Positions 34,545 through 44,644 of a stretch of 64,000 nucleotides of DNA are shown piece after piece. Under the pieces are notes generated by a model. That model made no database searches and was not told the origin of the DNA. It saw nothing but the letters and a program-made list of their open reading frames with translations. The first letter of the stretch is position 1. Every line of letters starts with the position of its first letter. The stretch is from CABRXV01 sp900754955 (GTDB taxonomy: Bacteria > Actinomycetota > Coriobacteriia > Coriobacteriales > Eggerthellaceae), in assembly GCA_902475005.1 (NCBI GenBank), contig CABRXV010000002.1, positions 1 through 64,000 of the forward strand. Reading direction: 5' to 3'. The position numbers and the translations under genes are program-made.

Positions 34545-36931
34545 TGCCGGTGAACCCCTTCGTCATCCGCGAAACCGTTGCCGACGACACACCCGCATTG
34601 CGTGCAGATGCAGATGCGCCGTCGAAACCCGGCATCACGCCGCTGTTCGTCTTCGCGCTCGCACTCTGGTCGTGCTGTGCAGCCGCCTATGAGCTGCTCA
34701 GAGTGACGCCCGCGCCGCTTCCGTACCTGCTCGCCCTTGCAAGCGTCATCTGCATTGCGTCGGCAGTGCTGCTTTTCGCGCGGCGCGTTCCCCTCGTTGG
34801 CGTACTCATGCTCGGCGTTGCGCTCGGCATCGCCTGCGCCGCGTCCGCCGCCTATCGGTTCGACGCCGCCGCCCTCCCCGAGGAATCGGTTGCCGGAGAC
34901 TGGCGTTTCACGCTCATCGAAGACGCTGCACCGAGCGCATACGGTTCCACCGCGTATGCCGAGGCGCGAAGCGCTCATGGTGTCGCCGTACGATGCGCCA
35001 TCTACCTCGATGAGTTCGTTCCGCTCCTCGCAGGGGACACGTTCGAAGCGCGTGCAACCCTGAAAGGCGTTAATGCGCGTGAAAGCTCCTACACCTGGTC
35101 GAAGGGCATCGTCGCCGAAGTCCATCTGAGCGGCGCCCCCGATCTCGCGTTGCCCGATGATACGACAGACTCACTGCGAGATCTCCGCCGTGATGCCATC
35201 GGCCTTCTCCGCGAACACGGGGGAGAGCAAGCGGGGCTTCTCGAAGCTCTCATCTGCGGATACCGCGCCGATGTCGTCGACACCGAGCTTTACGCCGATT
35301 TCACGGCCACAGGGCTCGTTCACATCATCGCGGTATCGGGATCGCATCTCGTCGTGGTGACGGCGCTCTTCTGCGGCGTTCTGTGCCTGATACGCCTGCC
35401 GAGGGCGGCATGCGTCGCCGTCTCGGCGTTCTTCGTCATCGCGTACACCGTTTTCGCGGGTGTTCCCATCTCAGCGGTGCGTGCGGCCGCCATGACGCTC
35501 GTGGCGCTCTCGTCGTACGTCGCCCGCCGCCGCAGCGCCACGCTCAACGCCCTCGCTCTCGTCATCGTCGGCTTCATCGCCGCCGATCCAGCGGCCGCCG
35601 TGTCGGTCTCCCTCTTTCTCTCGGCTGCCTCCACGTGCGGCATCGTGCTGTTCTGCCCGCTGCTCATCTCGTGGTTCGGCAACGTTTCCGGCCTCGTGCG
35701 CACCCTCGTTGCCGAGCCCGTCGCCATGACGAGCGCATCCGCCCTGCTCACCCAGCCGTTCTCGGCGGCGCTCTTCTCCCAGCTGCCGCTCGTTGCTCCC
35801 GTTGCGAACATCGCAGCGGCACCGCTGTTCACGCTCGCCTGCGGCGTCGGTCTCGCGTGCACGGTCATCGGCCTTGCATGCCCCGCCGCCGCACCCGTTG
35901 CGGTGGGAACAGCGGCTCTCTGCGTCGCACCGCTCGCATGCGTCACGCAGGCGCTCGCAAGCGTGCCGTTCTGCTGCATCGCCGTCAGCATTCCGCTCGG
36001 CGCGGCGCTCGGCGTTTCGGCACTCGCTGCAGCGGCGCTCTGGATTGCCTGGCCGTCGTGGTGCCCTGCGCACCTCGGCGCTATTACGGCGCTCGCAGTC
36101 GCAGCATGCGCGGTCGCTATCGCCGCACTTCCGCTCACGCGCGGTGACGAGATCGTCATGCTCGACGTGGGACAGGGAGACGCGTTCCTCGTACGCAGCG
36201 AAGGACGCAGCGTGCTCATCGACACGGGGAATCAAGATGCGCGCCTGCTCGCAGCGCTCGGACGCAACGCCGTCTACCGTCTCGACGGCATCATCGTCTC
36301 ACATGCCGACGACGACCACTGCGGCGCGCTCGACGCCCTTGGACGCACCGTTGCCGTGAACCGCGCTTTCGTTGCCGCCGACGCGCTCACCTGCGCCTGC
36401 GCATCCTGCAACGAGCTGCGCGGCGATCTCGCCTGCACCATCGGATCTCCGCAGGGCATCGCAGGGCTCGCCCTTAACGACGAACTTGAAATCGGCAACT
36501 TCACGCTGCGCACGGTGTGGCCTCAATCGTTTGCCGACGAGGGCGGCAACGCCGACAGCCTCTGTCTCGAGGTTGCATACGACGCGAACGACGACGGCCA
36601 AACGGAATGGACCGCGCTGTTCTGCGGTGACGCCGAGGCCGCCGAGCTCGAACAGATACGCATGCAGCAGAACCTCGGTGCAGTCGACGTGCTCAAGGTG
36701 GGGCACCACGGATCACGCGCCGCACTCACCGACGACCTCGCCGCAGCGTTGAGCCCGCGCATAGCGCTGCTCAGCTGCGGAGCGAACAACCGCTACGGAC
36801 ACCCCCATGCTGAAACGCTCGCGTGCCTTGAGCACGCAGGCGCTGCCATTCTGCGCACCGACGAGCGGGGAGACGTGCGACTCGCCTTCACGGAAGAAAC
36901 CATCGCCGTCTCCGCTCAAGTGCCACTTTGA
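34544..36931 (+). CDS. comEC: competence DNA channel ComEC/Rec2
   Basis: 795 aa. N-terminal membrane segments and an OB-like soluble domain (about 90-200), the Competence core (about 215-500; HIIAVSGSHLVVVTALFCG and many TM helices), then a metallo-beta-lactamase-like domain (about 545-795) with MLDVGQGDAFLV, SHADDDHCGALDAL and KVGHHGSRAAL. It would let single-stranded DNA across the cytoplasmic membrane. ATG 34544 overlaps the comEA stop; a GTG one codon upstream is equally possible. No comEB/comGA here, so competence itself is not shown. Confidence 0.95.
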   Translation: MPVNPFVIRETVADDTPALRADADAPSKPGITPLFVFALALWSCCAAAYELLRVTPAPLPYLLALASVICIASAVLLFARRVPLVGVLMLGVALGIACAASAAYRFDAAALPEESVAGDWRFTLIEDAAPSAYGSTAYAEARSAHGVAVRCAIYLDEFVPLLAGDTFEARATLKGVNARESSYTWSKGIVAEVHLSGAPDLALPDDTTDSLRDLRRDAIGLLREHGGEQAGLLEALICGYRADVVDTELYADFTATGLVHIIAVSGSHLVVVTALFCGVLCLIRLPRAACVAVSAFFVIAYTVFAGVPISAVRAAAMTLVALSSYVARRRSATLNALALVIVGFIAADPAAAVSVSLFLSAASTCGIVLFCPLLISWFGNVSGLVRTLVAEPVAMTSASALLTQPFSAALFSQLPLVAPVANIAAAPLFTLACGVGLACTVIGLACPAAAPVAVGTAALCVAPLACVTQALASVPFCCIAVSIPLGAALGVSALAAAALWIAWPSWCPAHLGAITALAVAACAVAIAALPLTRGDEIVMLDVGQGDAFLVRSEGRSVLIDTGNQDARLLAALGRNAVYRLDGIIVSHADDDHCGALDALGRTVAVNRAFVAADALTCACASCNELRGDLACTIGSPQGIAGLALNDELEIGNFTLRTVWPQSFADEGGNADSLCLEVAYDANDDGQTEWTALFCGDAEAAELEQIRMQQNLGAVDVLKVGHHGSRAALTDDLAAALSPRIALLSCGANNRYGHPHAETLACLEHAGAAILRTDERGDVRLAFTEETIAVSAQVPL

Positions 36932-36963
36932 GGACGCGCAGAGCGCCGAGCCAGCTGCTCGGG

Positions 36964-36969
36964 TAGAAT
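36964..36969 (+). promoter_or_regulatory. -10 TAGAAT placed for a leaderless holA mRNA
   Basis: TAGAAT is followed by exactly seven bases and then the holA ATG, so transcription would begin at or next to the start codon. No Shine-Dalgarno is present. Confidence 0.55.
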
Positions 36970-36976
36970 AAGCAGC

Positions 36977-37932
36977 ATGACCGCACAGAAGAACAACGAA
37001 CTGCTCCCTGCCTACCTCATCGTCGGCGATGACGCGCTCAAACGCGCGACCGTCATCGATCGTTTGCGCGCCCGCCTTGCGAAGCTCGGCGACATCGCGT
37101 TCAACTCCGATGAGTTCGACGGCGAGACGGCCCTCGGGGGCGACATCGTCTCGGCCTGCAACACCGTTCCCTTTGCGTGTGAGAAGCGCCTCGTGTACGT
37201 GCGCAACATCGAGAAGCTGCGCAAGGCCGACTCCGAAGAACTCGTGGCCTACCTCAAGGATCCCTGCGCCTCCACCGTGCTCGCCGTTGAAGCCGAGAAG
37301 CTCGCGAAGTCAACGCGCCTGTACAAGGCGCTCGCTGCCGTAGGGAAGGCATCCGTCATCGACTGCACCCTGCCGAAGCAGCGCGAGCTGCCGAACCAGG
37401 TGCGCGCCATGGCCACCACCCACGGCATCACGGTCACGCCGGGCGCAGCCGCCAAGCTCGTTGAGCTCGTCGGCGCAGACACGGTGCGCCTCGACGGAGA
37501 GATCCGCAAGATCGCCCTTGCGCACCGCGGCGGCGACGCCGTCAACGAGAACGAGGTCATCGGACTCGTGGCCCGCACCACCGAAATCTCCGTATGGGAG
37601 TTCACCGACGCGTTCGCCGCGCGCGACCTCACGAAGTGCCTCAGGTACCTCGCGCACATGGAATCCAGCTCACCGCACGCGCTCATCGCGCGCTGTGTGA
37701 CCTGATCTGCGCGCAGTCCCTCATGGCGCGGGGAAGCATCGCCGCTCTGCCGAAGACGATCGGCATCCCCGACTGGAAGGTGAAGAACTTCCGCGTATGG
37801 ACGCGTCAGTTCGCGCCCGCCGAGCTGCGCCGCGCGCTCTCGACCGCGCGCGATGCCGAACGCGTCATGAAAACCGGCGCCGATGCCCAGGGAGCCTTCG
37901 TCGATTGGCTCATCGCCACGCTGCGCAGGTAA
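36977..37932 (+). pseudogene. holA: DNA polymerase III delta subunit, interrupted by a frameshift
   Basis: The first frame gives 242 aa of delta: YLIVGDDALKRATVIDRLRARL, then AAA+-like domains, up to SSSPHALIARCVT and a TGA at 37703. The next frame continues from about 37699 as DLICAQSLMARGSIAALPKTIGIP ... WTRQFAPAELRRAL to a TAA at 37930, which is the delta C-terminal clamp-loader collar. Together about 318 residues, the normal length. The shift lies at TGTGTGACC (37694-37702) and is consistent with loss of four bases, one codon plus one. holA is essential, so an assembly error or very recent mutation is more likely than an old pseudogene; no slippery heptamer of the usual kind is seen. Confidence 0.85.
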
Positions 37933-37979
37933 TGCCGGCGCTCGTCGCTCATCCCGCTTCATCAAATCCTGAAACAGAA

Positions 37980-38011
37980 AAGGGGAGCCGATCGTTTGAT
38001 CGGCTCCCCTT
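37980..38011 (-). terminator. terminator shared by convergent holA and rpsT
   Basis: AAGGGGAGCCGATC (37980-37993), GTTT loop, GATCGGCTCCCCTT (37998-38011). On the minus strand the stem is followed by TTTTCTG, so it serves rpsT best; on the plus strand it is followed by CGAAAAG. Confidence 0.9.
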
Positions 38012-38069
38012 CGAAAAGTCGGAACGTTATGACGTTAACCGCAGGTCGACGCAAGCAGCGCTTGCAGCG

Positions 38070-38579
38070 TTACTCGGCAGCCTCCTCGGCGCCCTCGGCC
38101 TCAGCAGCAGCCTCCTCGGCAGCGGCCTTGGCGGCCTCCTCAGCCTTGCGCTTGGCAGCGGCGGCCTCTTCCTTCTGCTGCTTCTCGCGACGAGCGGCCT
38201 TCTCGGCGTTCTTCGTCTCGTAGGCGGCGAGGCGGGCGGCCTTCTTCTCAGCCTTCTTGGAACCGGTCTTCTGCTCCTTGGGCTCCGGCTTCACGTACGC
38301 GGCGCGATCGGCATCGGTCACGATGGTGTTGGCGATGCGCATGATGCCGCTCTTGCGGTTGGCAGCCTGGTTCTTGTGGATGACACCCTTGGACACGGCC
38401 TTGTCCATGAGGCGGCACGCGGCGAGGGCAGCAGCGTAGGCAGTCGCGCCGTCGCCGGCAGCCACAGCGTCCTTGACGCGGCGGGTCGCCGTCTTGAGCT
38501 CGGACTTGACCGCACGATTGCGCATGCGGGACTTCTCGTTGGTGATGATGCGCTTCTTCTGAGACTTGATGTTCGCCAT
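38070..38579 (-). CDS. rpsT: 30S ribosomal protein S20 with long charged C-terminal extension
   Basis: 169 aa, about twice the usual 86-88. Residues 1-88 are a normal bS20: [31 protein letters not shown], and [17 protein letters not shown]. Residues 89-169 are a Lys/Ala/Glu-rich, probably helical coil ([20 protein letters not shown] in part, ending in EEAAE). The ATG 38579 has AGGAGG. The tail is unlike the ribosomal core and may be lineage-specific. Opposite strand to holA. Confidence 0.95.
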   Translation of the reverse strand: MANIKSQKKRIITNEKSRMRNRAVKSELKTATRRVKDAVAAGDGATAYAAALAACRLMDKAVSKGVIHKNQAANRKSGIMRIANTIVTDADRAAYVKPEPKEQKTGSKKAEKKAARLAAYETKNAEKAARREKQQKEEAAAAKRKAEEAAKAAAEEAAAEAEGAEEAAE

Positions 38580-39007
38580 GATTCCTCCTGTAAGCCTTGG
38601 CTCGTAGCATCTCGTTTTCATGTCGGGCGACGAGCGGCTGGCAGGACAAAAAGCAGGCGACAGAACAGAACGCAAGGCGCGCAGCGCGTTGCGCAGAAGG
38701 CAGTCGGGATTTTTCCGCCTCTTGACCGTTCGGTCACCAGCGATTGCGTAAAGTCTAAGCGCAGCCACGTCTGCAAACACGAACCTTAAACGGTCACGTG
38801 CGCGTATCGCTGGACACGATCTGCAAGCATACCAGACTCACCGATGCGAATCCAGACAAACTTTCCCAAACAGCCTTAACACGTCGAATTGTGGGGATGA
38901 AATGGAGGGGGAGTTGTACAATGGTGCGTTGCCTGACGCAACCGAGACGCAGCGCGCGTTCGTGGTACCGCACCGCGTCACTGTTACTGCAAACGAGGGG
39001 GAACCGC
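38580..39007. other. 428-bp divergent intergenic region rpsT-nat
   Basis: No gene is visible. It must hold the rpsT promoter (leftward) and the nat promoter (rightward; TACAAT at 38917-38922 is a possible -10). An inverted repeat TGACCG-TT-CGGTCA lies at 38723-38736 in the probable rpsT leader. Confidence 0.5.
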
Positions 39008-39841
39008 ATGTTCGAAGAGCTGTATGAGCCGCTGCCCGACCGCGATCTGTACTTCGCGAAGCTCGGCATGGAAACGCCTGCCGGACCGCTCGACAAGGAT
39101 CTGCTCGACCGCATCATCTACGCGCACCAATGCGCCATCCCCTTCGAGAACCTCGACATCTACGATCGTCGCATGATCCCTTCGCTCGGCATTACCGACG
39201 TGTTCGACAAGGTGATTCGCAACAAGCGCGGCGGATGCTGCTTCGAGCTCAACGGCATCTTCTACGCGCTGCTCAAGGAAACCGGCTTCGACGTCACACC
39301 GTGCGTGGGACGCAGCCTCAAGAATCGCGGTTACGTGTATCCGTTCACCCATCGTGCCACCATCGTTGAAATCGACAGCGAGCGCTTCTTCTGCGACGTG
39401 GGCTACGGCGGGCCGATGCCGCCGTGCGCCGTGCCGCTCGTCGACGGCCTTGAGATTGATTCCCACGGACAGCGATTCCGCATCGAACGCGGAGAGGGAG
39501 CGTGGTGGAACCTGTACTACCTCGGAAGAACCGACGCCCTCGAGGCGGCGCGTGCCGCAGGGGAGCCCGCACGCAAGCCCGAACCCGTCACCGCGTTTCT
39601 CGACGAGCGCATGCAGCTCACCGACTACGCCGTGCTCATGCACTTCTGCGCCACGAGCCCGCAATCGGTGTTCACGCAATGGCGCATGGTGAACCGCCGC
39701 ACGCCCGACGGCAACGTGTCCATTACGAGCGACACCTTCACGCGCGTGGGCCCTGCAGGCAAGGAGAACGTCGAAATCGAGGACGAGGAGCAATTCCGCG
39801 CTATCCTGTGCGAGGAGTTCGACATCGAGATCGACTGGTAG
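39008..39841 (+). CDS. nat: arylamine N-acetyltransferase
   Basis: 277 aa, the normal length. The catalytic triad is visible: C78 in RGGCCFELNG, H115 in THRATIVEI and D130 in CDVGYGGP. It moves acetyl from acetyl-CoA to arylamines, hydrazines or related amines, and is a known drug-modifying activity of gut bacteria. ATG 39008 follows CGAGGGGG. It stands alone, with a BadF-type kinase gene convergent to it. Confidence 0.95.
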   Translation: MFEELYEPLPDRDLYFAKLGMETPAGPLDKDLLDRIIYAHQCAIPFENLDIYDRRMIPSLGITDVFDKVIRNKRGGCCFELNGIFYALLKETGFDVTPCVGRSLKNRGYVYPFTHRATIVEIDSERFFCDVGYGGPMPPCAVPLVDGLEIDSHGQRFRIERGEGAWWNLYYLGRTDALEAARAAGEPARKPEPVTAFLDERMQLTDYAVLMHFCATSPQSVFTQWRMVNRRTPDGNVSITSDTFTRVGPAGKENVEIEDEEQFRAILCEEFDIEIDW

Positions 39842-39860
39842 CGCATCGTCGCGCGCCTGA

Positions 39861-40910
39861 TCAGCGGCGCGCTTCGCCTTCGACCCAGCCGACGGACACC
39901 TCTCCGGCAAGCCAGCGATCGAACGGACGGCGCCCCGCAAGTACGTGGCGAGCGAGGACCGCGCCGCCCCAGACGGGCGGTTGCCCAACGCGCTGCACAT
40001 CCGCCGTACCCGCGCAGCCCCGCTCCCGCCAGCGGGTGAGCACGGCTTCACGCACGAAGCTCTCGAAGGTCACGCTCGTGAACAACCCGCCCGAAAGGAT
40101 CACCGGCACCGGCGCGCGGTCGCACGTACTGGGCGCTTCCGCCTTTCCCGGCGCGCAGGCCGTGACGAGGTCGGCGAGTAGCCCGGCGGCGGCGCGCATG
40201 ATCTCGCGTGCTGCCTCAGACCCCTCATGCTCGAGCACCGTGCGCGCTCCCACCGCGATCGAAACGGGGTCGAGCCCGTCGGCGGCGATGCGCTTGAGCG
40301 CTTCCGGCGATGGCGCGCCGTACGCCCGCGCGACCGCGGCGGCCAGCCCGTCATCGCGTTCGATCCCGTCGGCGCACCGCAGCGTGTAGGCAAGCGCCGC
40401 ACGCCCGATCCAATACCCCGAGCCCCCGTCGCTCACCGCGTACCCCCAGCCGCCGGCGCGCCGTACCGTGCCTGCACCGTCGATGCTGAGCGCGATGCTG
40501 CCCGTTCCCGCCACGAGGACGACACCCGTCTCGCAGCCCGCAGCGAACAGGGGGAGCACCGCATCGTTGACGATGAGACAGCGCGCACGCGGCACGCCCG
40601 CATCGTCGAGCAACCTCTCGTACACGGCGTGCGTCTGCGCGGTATCGAGTCCCGAGAGCCCCCAGACCGTCAGGGCGAAGTCGTCGAAGGAAAGGCTCGC
40701 CGCGCTCAGCGCACGCGCCAGCTCGCCAAGCACCCCGCGCACCTCCTCCGCGCTCGTCGACTTGACGCTGAGCGGTCCCACAAGCAGCCTGATCACAGGC
40801 TCACCGCTCACGTCGACCACCCAGGCTTCGGTCGCCGTGCCGCCGCCGTCGACAGACAGCACGAGGGGTGCACCGCTCAACGAAGCGTCTCTGTTCTGCC
40901 GCACGTCCAC
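39861..40910 (-). CDS. BadF/BadG/BcrA/BcrD-type ATPase, N-acetylglucosamine-kinase-like
   Basis: 349 aa if started at the GTG at 40910, which has AGGAAGG upstream; the longer frame from ATG 40946 begins inside a TATGAT promoter-like element. The phosphate-binding motif [28 protein letters not shown], the GTGSIAL loop and [17 protein letters not shown] define the ASKHA-fold BadF family. Members include GlcNAc kinase and activators of radical dehydratases; the lack of Fe-S-binding cysteines at the subunit interface favours a sugar kinase. Confidence 0.85.
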   Translation of the reverse strand: MDVRQNRDASLSGAPLVLSVDGGGTATEAWVVDVSGEPVIRLLVGPLSVKSTSAEEVRGVLGELARALSAASLSFDDFALTVWGLSGLDTAQTHAVYERLLDDAGVPRARCLIVNDAVLPLFAAGCETGVVLVAGTGSIALSIDGAGTVRRAGGWGYAVSDGGSGYWIGRAALAYTLRCADGIERDDGLAAAVARAYGAPSPEALKRIAADGLDPVSIAVGARTVLEHEGSEAAREIMRAAAGLLADLVTACAPGKAEAPSTCDRAPVPVILSGGLFTSVTFESFVREAVLTRWRERGCAGTADVQRVGQPPVWGGAVLARHVLAGRRPFDRWLAGEVSVGWVEGEARR

Positions 40911-41009
40911 ACCGCCCGCCTTCCTCACGCCCGGCCGCGTTATCATATACAGTTCAGAGTTATGCTAGCATACGCCCCGCACGACACGATCAACCGAGAG
41001 AAAGCAGCT

Positions 41010-42815
41010 ATGAGCACCGATCCGCAGTACATCAGGAACTTCTCCATCATCGCGCACATCGACCACGGCAAATCAACCCTGTCAGACCGCATCCTCGAGC
41101 TGACGGGCACCGTAGCGGCGCGCGATATGCAGGAGCAGCTGCTCGACTCAATGGACATCGAACGCGAGCGCGGCATCACGATCAAGAGCCAGGCGGTGCG
41201 CGTCGACTACACAGCCGACGACGGACAGACCTACCAGTTCAACCTCATCGACACGCCGGGCCACGTTGACTTCACCTACGAGGTGAGCCGCTCTCTCGCC
41301 GCCTGCGACGGCGCGGTGCTCGTTGTCGACGCCACGCAGGGCGTCGAAGCGCAGACGGTCGCCAACGCCATGATGGCGATGAACGCGAACCTCGAGATCA
41401 TCCCGCTCATCAACAAGATCGACCTGCCCGCCGCCGAGCCGGAGCGCGTGAAGGAGGAAATCGAGGAGGGCCTCGCCATCCCCGCCGACGACGCGATCCT
41501 CGCCTCGGGCAAGACGGGCGAGGGCGTGCACGAGCTGCTCGAGTCGGTGGTGTACAACATCCCCGCGCCTGTCGGCGACGCTGACGCCCCGCTGCGCGCA
41601 CTCATCTTCGACAGCTACTTCGACGCTTACCGCGGCGTGGTGGCGCTCGTGCGCGTGGTGGACGGCTCGATGAAGAAGGGCGACCGCATCCTCATGATGG
41701 CCACCGGCACCGAGACGCTCGTCGAGGAGGTGGGCGCCCGCCGCCCCGCCGAAACGCCCATGCCCGAGCTGTCGGTGGGCGAGGTCGGCTACCTCGTCAC
41801 GGGCCTCAAAGACGTGAGCCACGTGAAGGTGGGCGACACGATCACGCTTGCCCAGGGCGGCGTGACCGAGCCTCTGCCCGGCTACCGCGACGCCAAGCCC
41901 ATGGTGTTCACGGGCCTGTTCCCGATCGACGGCGACCAGTACGAGTCTCTCAAGGAGGCGCTCGAGAAGCTTTCGCTCAACGACCCCGCCCTCGTGTGGG
42001 ACCCCGAGACGTCGCATGCGCTCGGGTTCGGCTTCCGCGTGGGCTTCCTCGGGCTGCTGCACATGGAGGTCATCAAGGAGCGCCTCGAGCGCGAGTTCGG
42101 CCTCGACCTGCTCGCCACGGCGCCCTCGGTCGAGTACCACGTGTTCAAGAAGAGCGGCGAGATGGTGACGCTCCACTCGCCTCAGGAGATGCCCGATCCC
42201 GGCGAGATCGACCACGTGGAAGAGCCCTACCTCACTGCGAAGGTGCTCATCCCGCCCGACTACGTGGGCGCCGTGATGGACCTCACCGTCGCGCGCCGCG
42301 GCACGTTCGTCACGATGAACTACCTCTCGCCCACGACGGTGGAGATGCTCTGGGAGATCCCGCTCTCCGAGCTCATCCTCGACTTCTTCGACAAGCTCAA
42401 GTCGAACACGAAGGGCTACGCGAGCCTCGACTACGACTTCCTCGGCTACAAGCCCTCCGATCTCGTGAAGCTCGACATCCTGCTGTCGGGCAAGCCGATC
42501 GACGCGCTGTCGTTCATCGTGCACCGCGACAAGGCCTACGACCGCGGACGCGTGCTCTGCGAGAAGCTCAAGGAGATCATCCCGCGCCAGCTGTTCGAGG
42601 TGCCGATCCAGGCCGCCATCGGCGGGCGCGTGCTCGCGCGCCAGACGGTCAAGGCCAAGCGCAAGGACGTGCTCGCGAAGTGCTACGGCGGCGACATCAG
42701 CCGCAAGCGCAAGCTGCTCGAGAAGCAGAAGGCAGGCAAGAAGCGCATGAAGGCCATCGGCAGCGTGGAGGTGCCGCAGGAGGCGTTCATGGCGATCCTC
42801 AAGGTGGACGACTAG
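41010..42815 (+). CDS. lepA: elongation factor 4 (LepA) GTPase
   Basis: 601 aa. G1 [16 protein letters not shown]2 RERGITIK, G3 [13 protein letters not shown]4 [10 protein letters not shown], and the LepA-specific C-terminal domain (about 485-600, ending [20 protein letters not shown]). It acts on stalled or mis-translocated ribosomes. ATG 41010 after GAGAG. Divergent from the BadF-type gene, with AT-rich promoter sequence at 40943-40975 between them. Confidence 0.97.
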   Translation: MSTDPQYIRNFSIIAHIDHGKSTLSDRILELTGTVAARDMQEQLLDSMDIERERGITIKSQAVRVDYTADDGQTYQFNLIDTPGHVDFTYEVSRSLAACDGAVLVVDATQGVEAQTVANAMMAMNANLEIIPLINKIDLPAAEPERVKEEIEEGLAIPADDAILASGKTGEGVHELLESVVYNIPAPVGDADAPLRALIFDSYFDAYRGVVALVRVVDGSMKKGDRILMMATGTETLVEEVGARRPAETPMPELSVGEVGYLVTGLKDVSHVKVGDTITLAQGGVTEPLPGYRDAKPMVFTGLFPIDGDQYESLKEALEKLSLNDPALVWDPETSHALGFGFRVGFLGLLHMEVIKERLEREFGLDLLATAPSVEYHVFKKSGEMVTLHSPQEMPDPGEIDHVEEPYLTAKVLIPPDYVGAVMDLTVARRGTFVTMNYLSPTTVEMLWEIPLSELILDFFDKLKSNTKGYASLDYDFLGYKPSDLVKLDILLSGKPIDALSFIVHRDKAYDRGRVLCEKLKEIIPRQLFEVPIQAAIGGRVLARQTVKAKRKDVLAKCYGGDISRKRKLLEKQKAGKKRMKAIGSVEVPQEAFMAILKVDD

Positions 42816-42917
42816 CGCCGCACGCACAATGCATCGCTTGGCATTATGGGCCGTGCTTTTCGCGCGGCTCATTTCATAGGTGAACGGCATCGCGGCGCAA
42901 GGCGCGAAAACGCCGCG

Positions 42918-44267
42918 TTACACCTCTGCGCGCATCCAGCGGTCGGTGCGCGCCCGCAGGCCGTTGGCGACGGCGCGCCCGCCCATGAGCACGAGGTTGA
43001 ACACGAGCCAGAGCGCGACGCAGCGCGCCGCGTCGTCGGGCAGCAGCGGGGCGGCAAGTCCCACCACCGCGGCGAGCACGACGATGTGCGCCGCAGCCGC
43101 CGTCGCGCAGGCGGCTGCGAGGTAGCGGAAGTCGCCCGCGCCGATGAGGATGCCGTCGAGCGCCCACATCCAACCCTGGAGCGGCATGGCCGCGCCCATC
43201 ATGACCATGCCGATGGCGGCGAGGTGCTGTACGTGCGCGTCGGGGGAGAAGAGGGGTCCTGCCGCGAGGCCCGCAAGCGCGAACGCCGCCCCCACGCACA
43301 CGCCCATCACGAGTCCCGCACGGGCCGTCACACGCGTGAGCCGGCGCGCCTCGTCGAAGCGTCGCGCGCCGAGCTGCGCTCCTACGAGCGTCTGGCCGGC
43401 GATGGCCACCGAGTCGAGGATGTTGAGCGCGAAGTTCCACGTGGCGTTCACCACCTGGTAGGCCGCGAGCACCTCGGTGCCGAGCGCGGCGGCCGCCATC
43501 ACCGTGGCGACGAGCCCCGCCCGCAGCGCGAGCGTGCGCAGGAAGAGGGGCAGTCCGTCGGATCCCGCCGCGGCAATGCCCGCGAGGCGGGGGCGCAGGC
43601 GCGCACCGGCGTCGTGCGCCCAGCGCACGGCGGGCACCACGAGGAAGATCCCCATGAACCACTGGGCGATGCAGGTGGCAACGCCCGAGCCCGCCACGCC
43701 CCAGCCGAACACGATGACGAAGAGCACGTCGAGCACGGTGTTCACCACCGCGCCGCCCACCGCCGCCACGAGCGTGAGCGTCACCTTCTGCAATCCGCGG
43801 AAGATGCCGTTGGCCGCGTACACGAGGAGCATGCCCGGCGCGCCGAGCACGACGGCGCGCGTGTAGGCGACGGCCTGCGTAAGATCCTCGCCGCGCCCGC
43901 CGAGCGCAAAGCAGATCGGCTCCGCGAACGCGAGCAGCGCGGCCGCGAGCACGACGCCGATCGCAAGCGCAAGCCACAGGCTGTCAACGCCCGTCTGAAG
44001 CCCTTCGCGGCGGCGTCCCGCGCCGAGCAGATGCGCCACCTGGGAGGTGGTCGCGTAGGCGAGGAACACGCAGAGGCCCACGGCGGTGAGGACGACGGTC
44101 GAGCCGAGCGAGAGGCCCGCGAGCGCCGAGGTGCCCACGTGCCCGATGATGGCGGTGTCGATGAGGATGAACGTCGGTTCGGCGACGAGCTGGCCGAACG
44201 TGGGGGCGGCAAGCCGCGCGAGGTCGCGTACCGTCGAGGAACGCGCGACCCCTTCCGTATCCGTCAT
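42918..44267 (-). CDS. MATE-family multidrug/Na+ exporter
   Basis: 449 aa with about 12 hydrophobic helices. The opening LARLAAPTFGQLVAEPTFILIDTAIIGHVGTSALAGLSLG (in pieces) is the MatE N-terminal signature and a second half-repeat begins near residue 230. Closest in style to the DinF subgroup. ATG 44267 is preceded by GGAGGTGA at good spacing. It is alone on the minus strand, convergent with lepA. Substrates unknown. Confidence 0.93.
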   Translation of the reverse strand: MTDTEGVARSSTVRDLARLAAPTFGQLVAEPTFILIDTAIIGHVGTSALAGLSLGSTVVLTAVGLCVFLAYATTSQVAHLLGAGRRREGLQTGVDSLWLALAIGVVLAAALLAFAEPICFALGGRGEDLTQAVAYTRAVVLGAPGMLLVYAANGIFRGLQKVTLTLVAAVGGAVVNTVLDVLFVIVFGWGVAGSGVATCIAQWFMGIFLVVPAVRWAHDAGARLRPRLAGIAAAGSDGLPLFLRTLALRAGLVATVMAAAALGTEVLAAYQVVNATWNFALNILDSVAIAGQTLVGAQLGARRFDEARRLTRVTARAGLVMGVCVGAAFALAGLAAGPLFSPDAHVQHLAAIGMVMMGAAMPLQGWMWALDGILIGAGDFRYLAAACATAAAAHIVVLAAVVGLAAPLLPDDAARCVALWLVFNLVLMGGRAVANGLRARTDRWMRAEV

Positions 44268-44436
44268 CGCCCTCACCTCCGTTTCATCATCGCGGCGCCG
44301 TCAAACGGCACCTATCATACTCGAACGGGCGCCCGTGCGCCTCTGATCGAACGCTTGCGCACATCCTGTGGCGCTCGGCGCTGCCGGCGTGCTTGCTGAT
44401 ATACTCATGCCTGATTCATCTGGAGTAAGGCAGGCC

Positions 44437-44631
44437 ATGAGCAGACAACGCGAAGAATACGATTGGTTCGAAGACCCGTTCGACGACAAGAAGAACGCCG
44501 AGGAGCTCGAGCAGGCGCGCGGATCGAAGGCGCTCGGATGCGTCCTCGCCGTCGTGCTCGTCGTGTGCGTGCTGCTCATCGTCGGCGCCATCGTCGCGCT
44601 CGGCATCGTCGGCGCCGATCTGTCGGCGTAG
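44437..44631 (+). CDS. small single-TM protein
   Basis: 64 aa: a charged N-terminal half (REEYDWFEDPFDDKKNAEEL) and one hydrophobic helix near residues 33-60 (ALGCVLAVVLVVCVLLIVGA in part). ATG 44437 follows AAGG. Probably a small membrane protein, function unknown. Fourteen bases before dusB, likely co-transcribed. Confidence 0.65.
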   Translation: MSRQREEYDWFEDPFDDKKNAEELEQARGSKALGCVLAVVLVVCVLLIVGAIVALGIVGADLSA

Positions 44632-44644
44632 GACGCCGCCTGCC

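Noticed and set aside
34544..36931. Active natural competence
   Set aside because: Only comEA and comEC are seen; pilus and other uptake genes are not in the window, so only the gene families are reported.
37690..37705. Programmed ribosomal frameshift in holA
   Set aside because: No slippery heptamer followed by a structure was seen, and one codon seems to be missing as well, which fits a deletion better.
42846..44399. 517-codon plus-strand frame opposite the MATE gene
   Set aside because: The minus-strand protein has 12 clear TM helices and a Shine-Dalgarno; the plus frame is highly charged shadow sequence.
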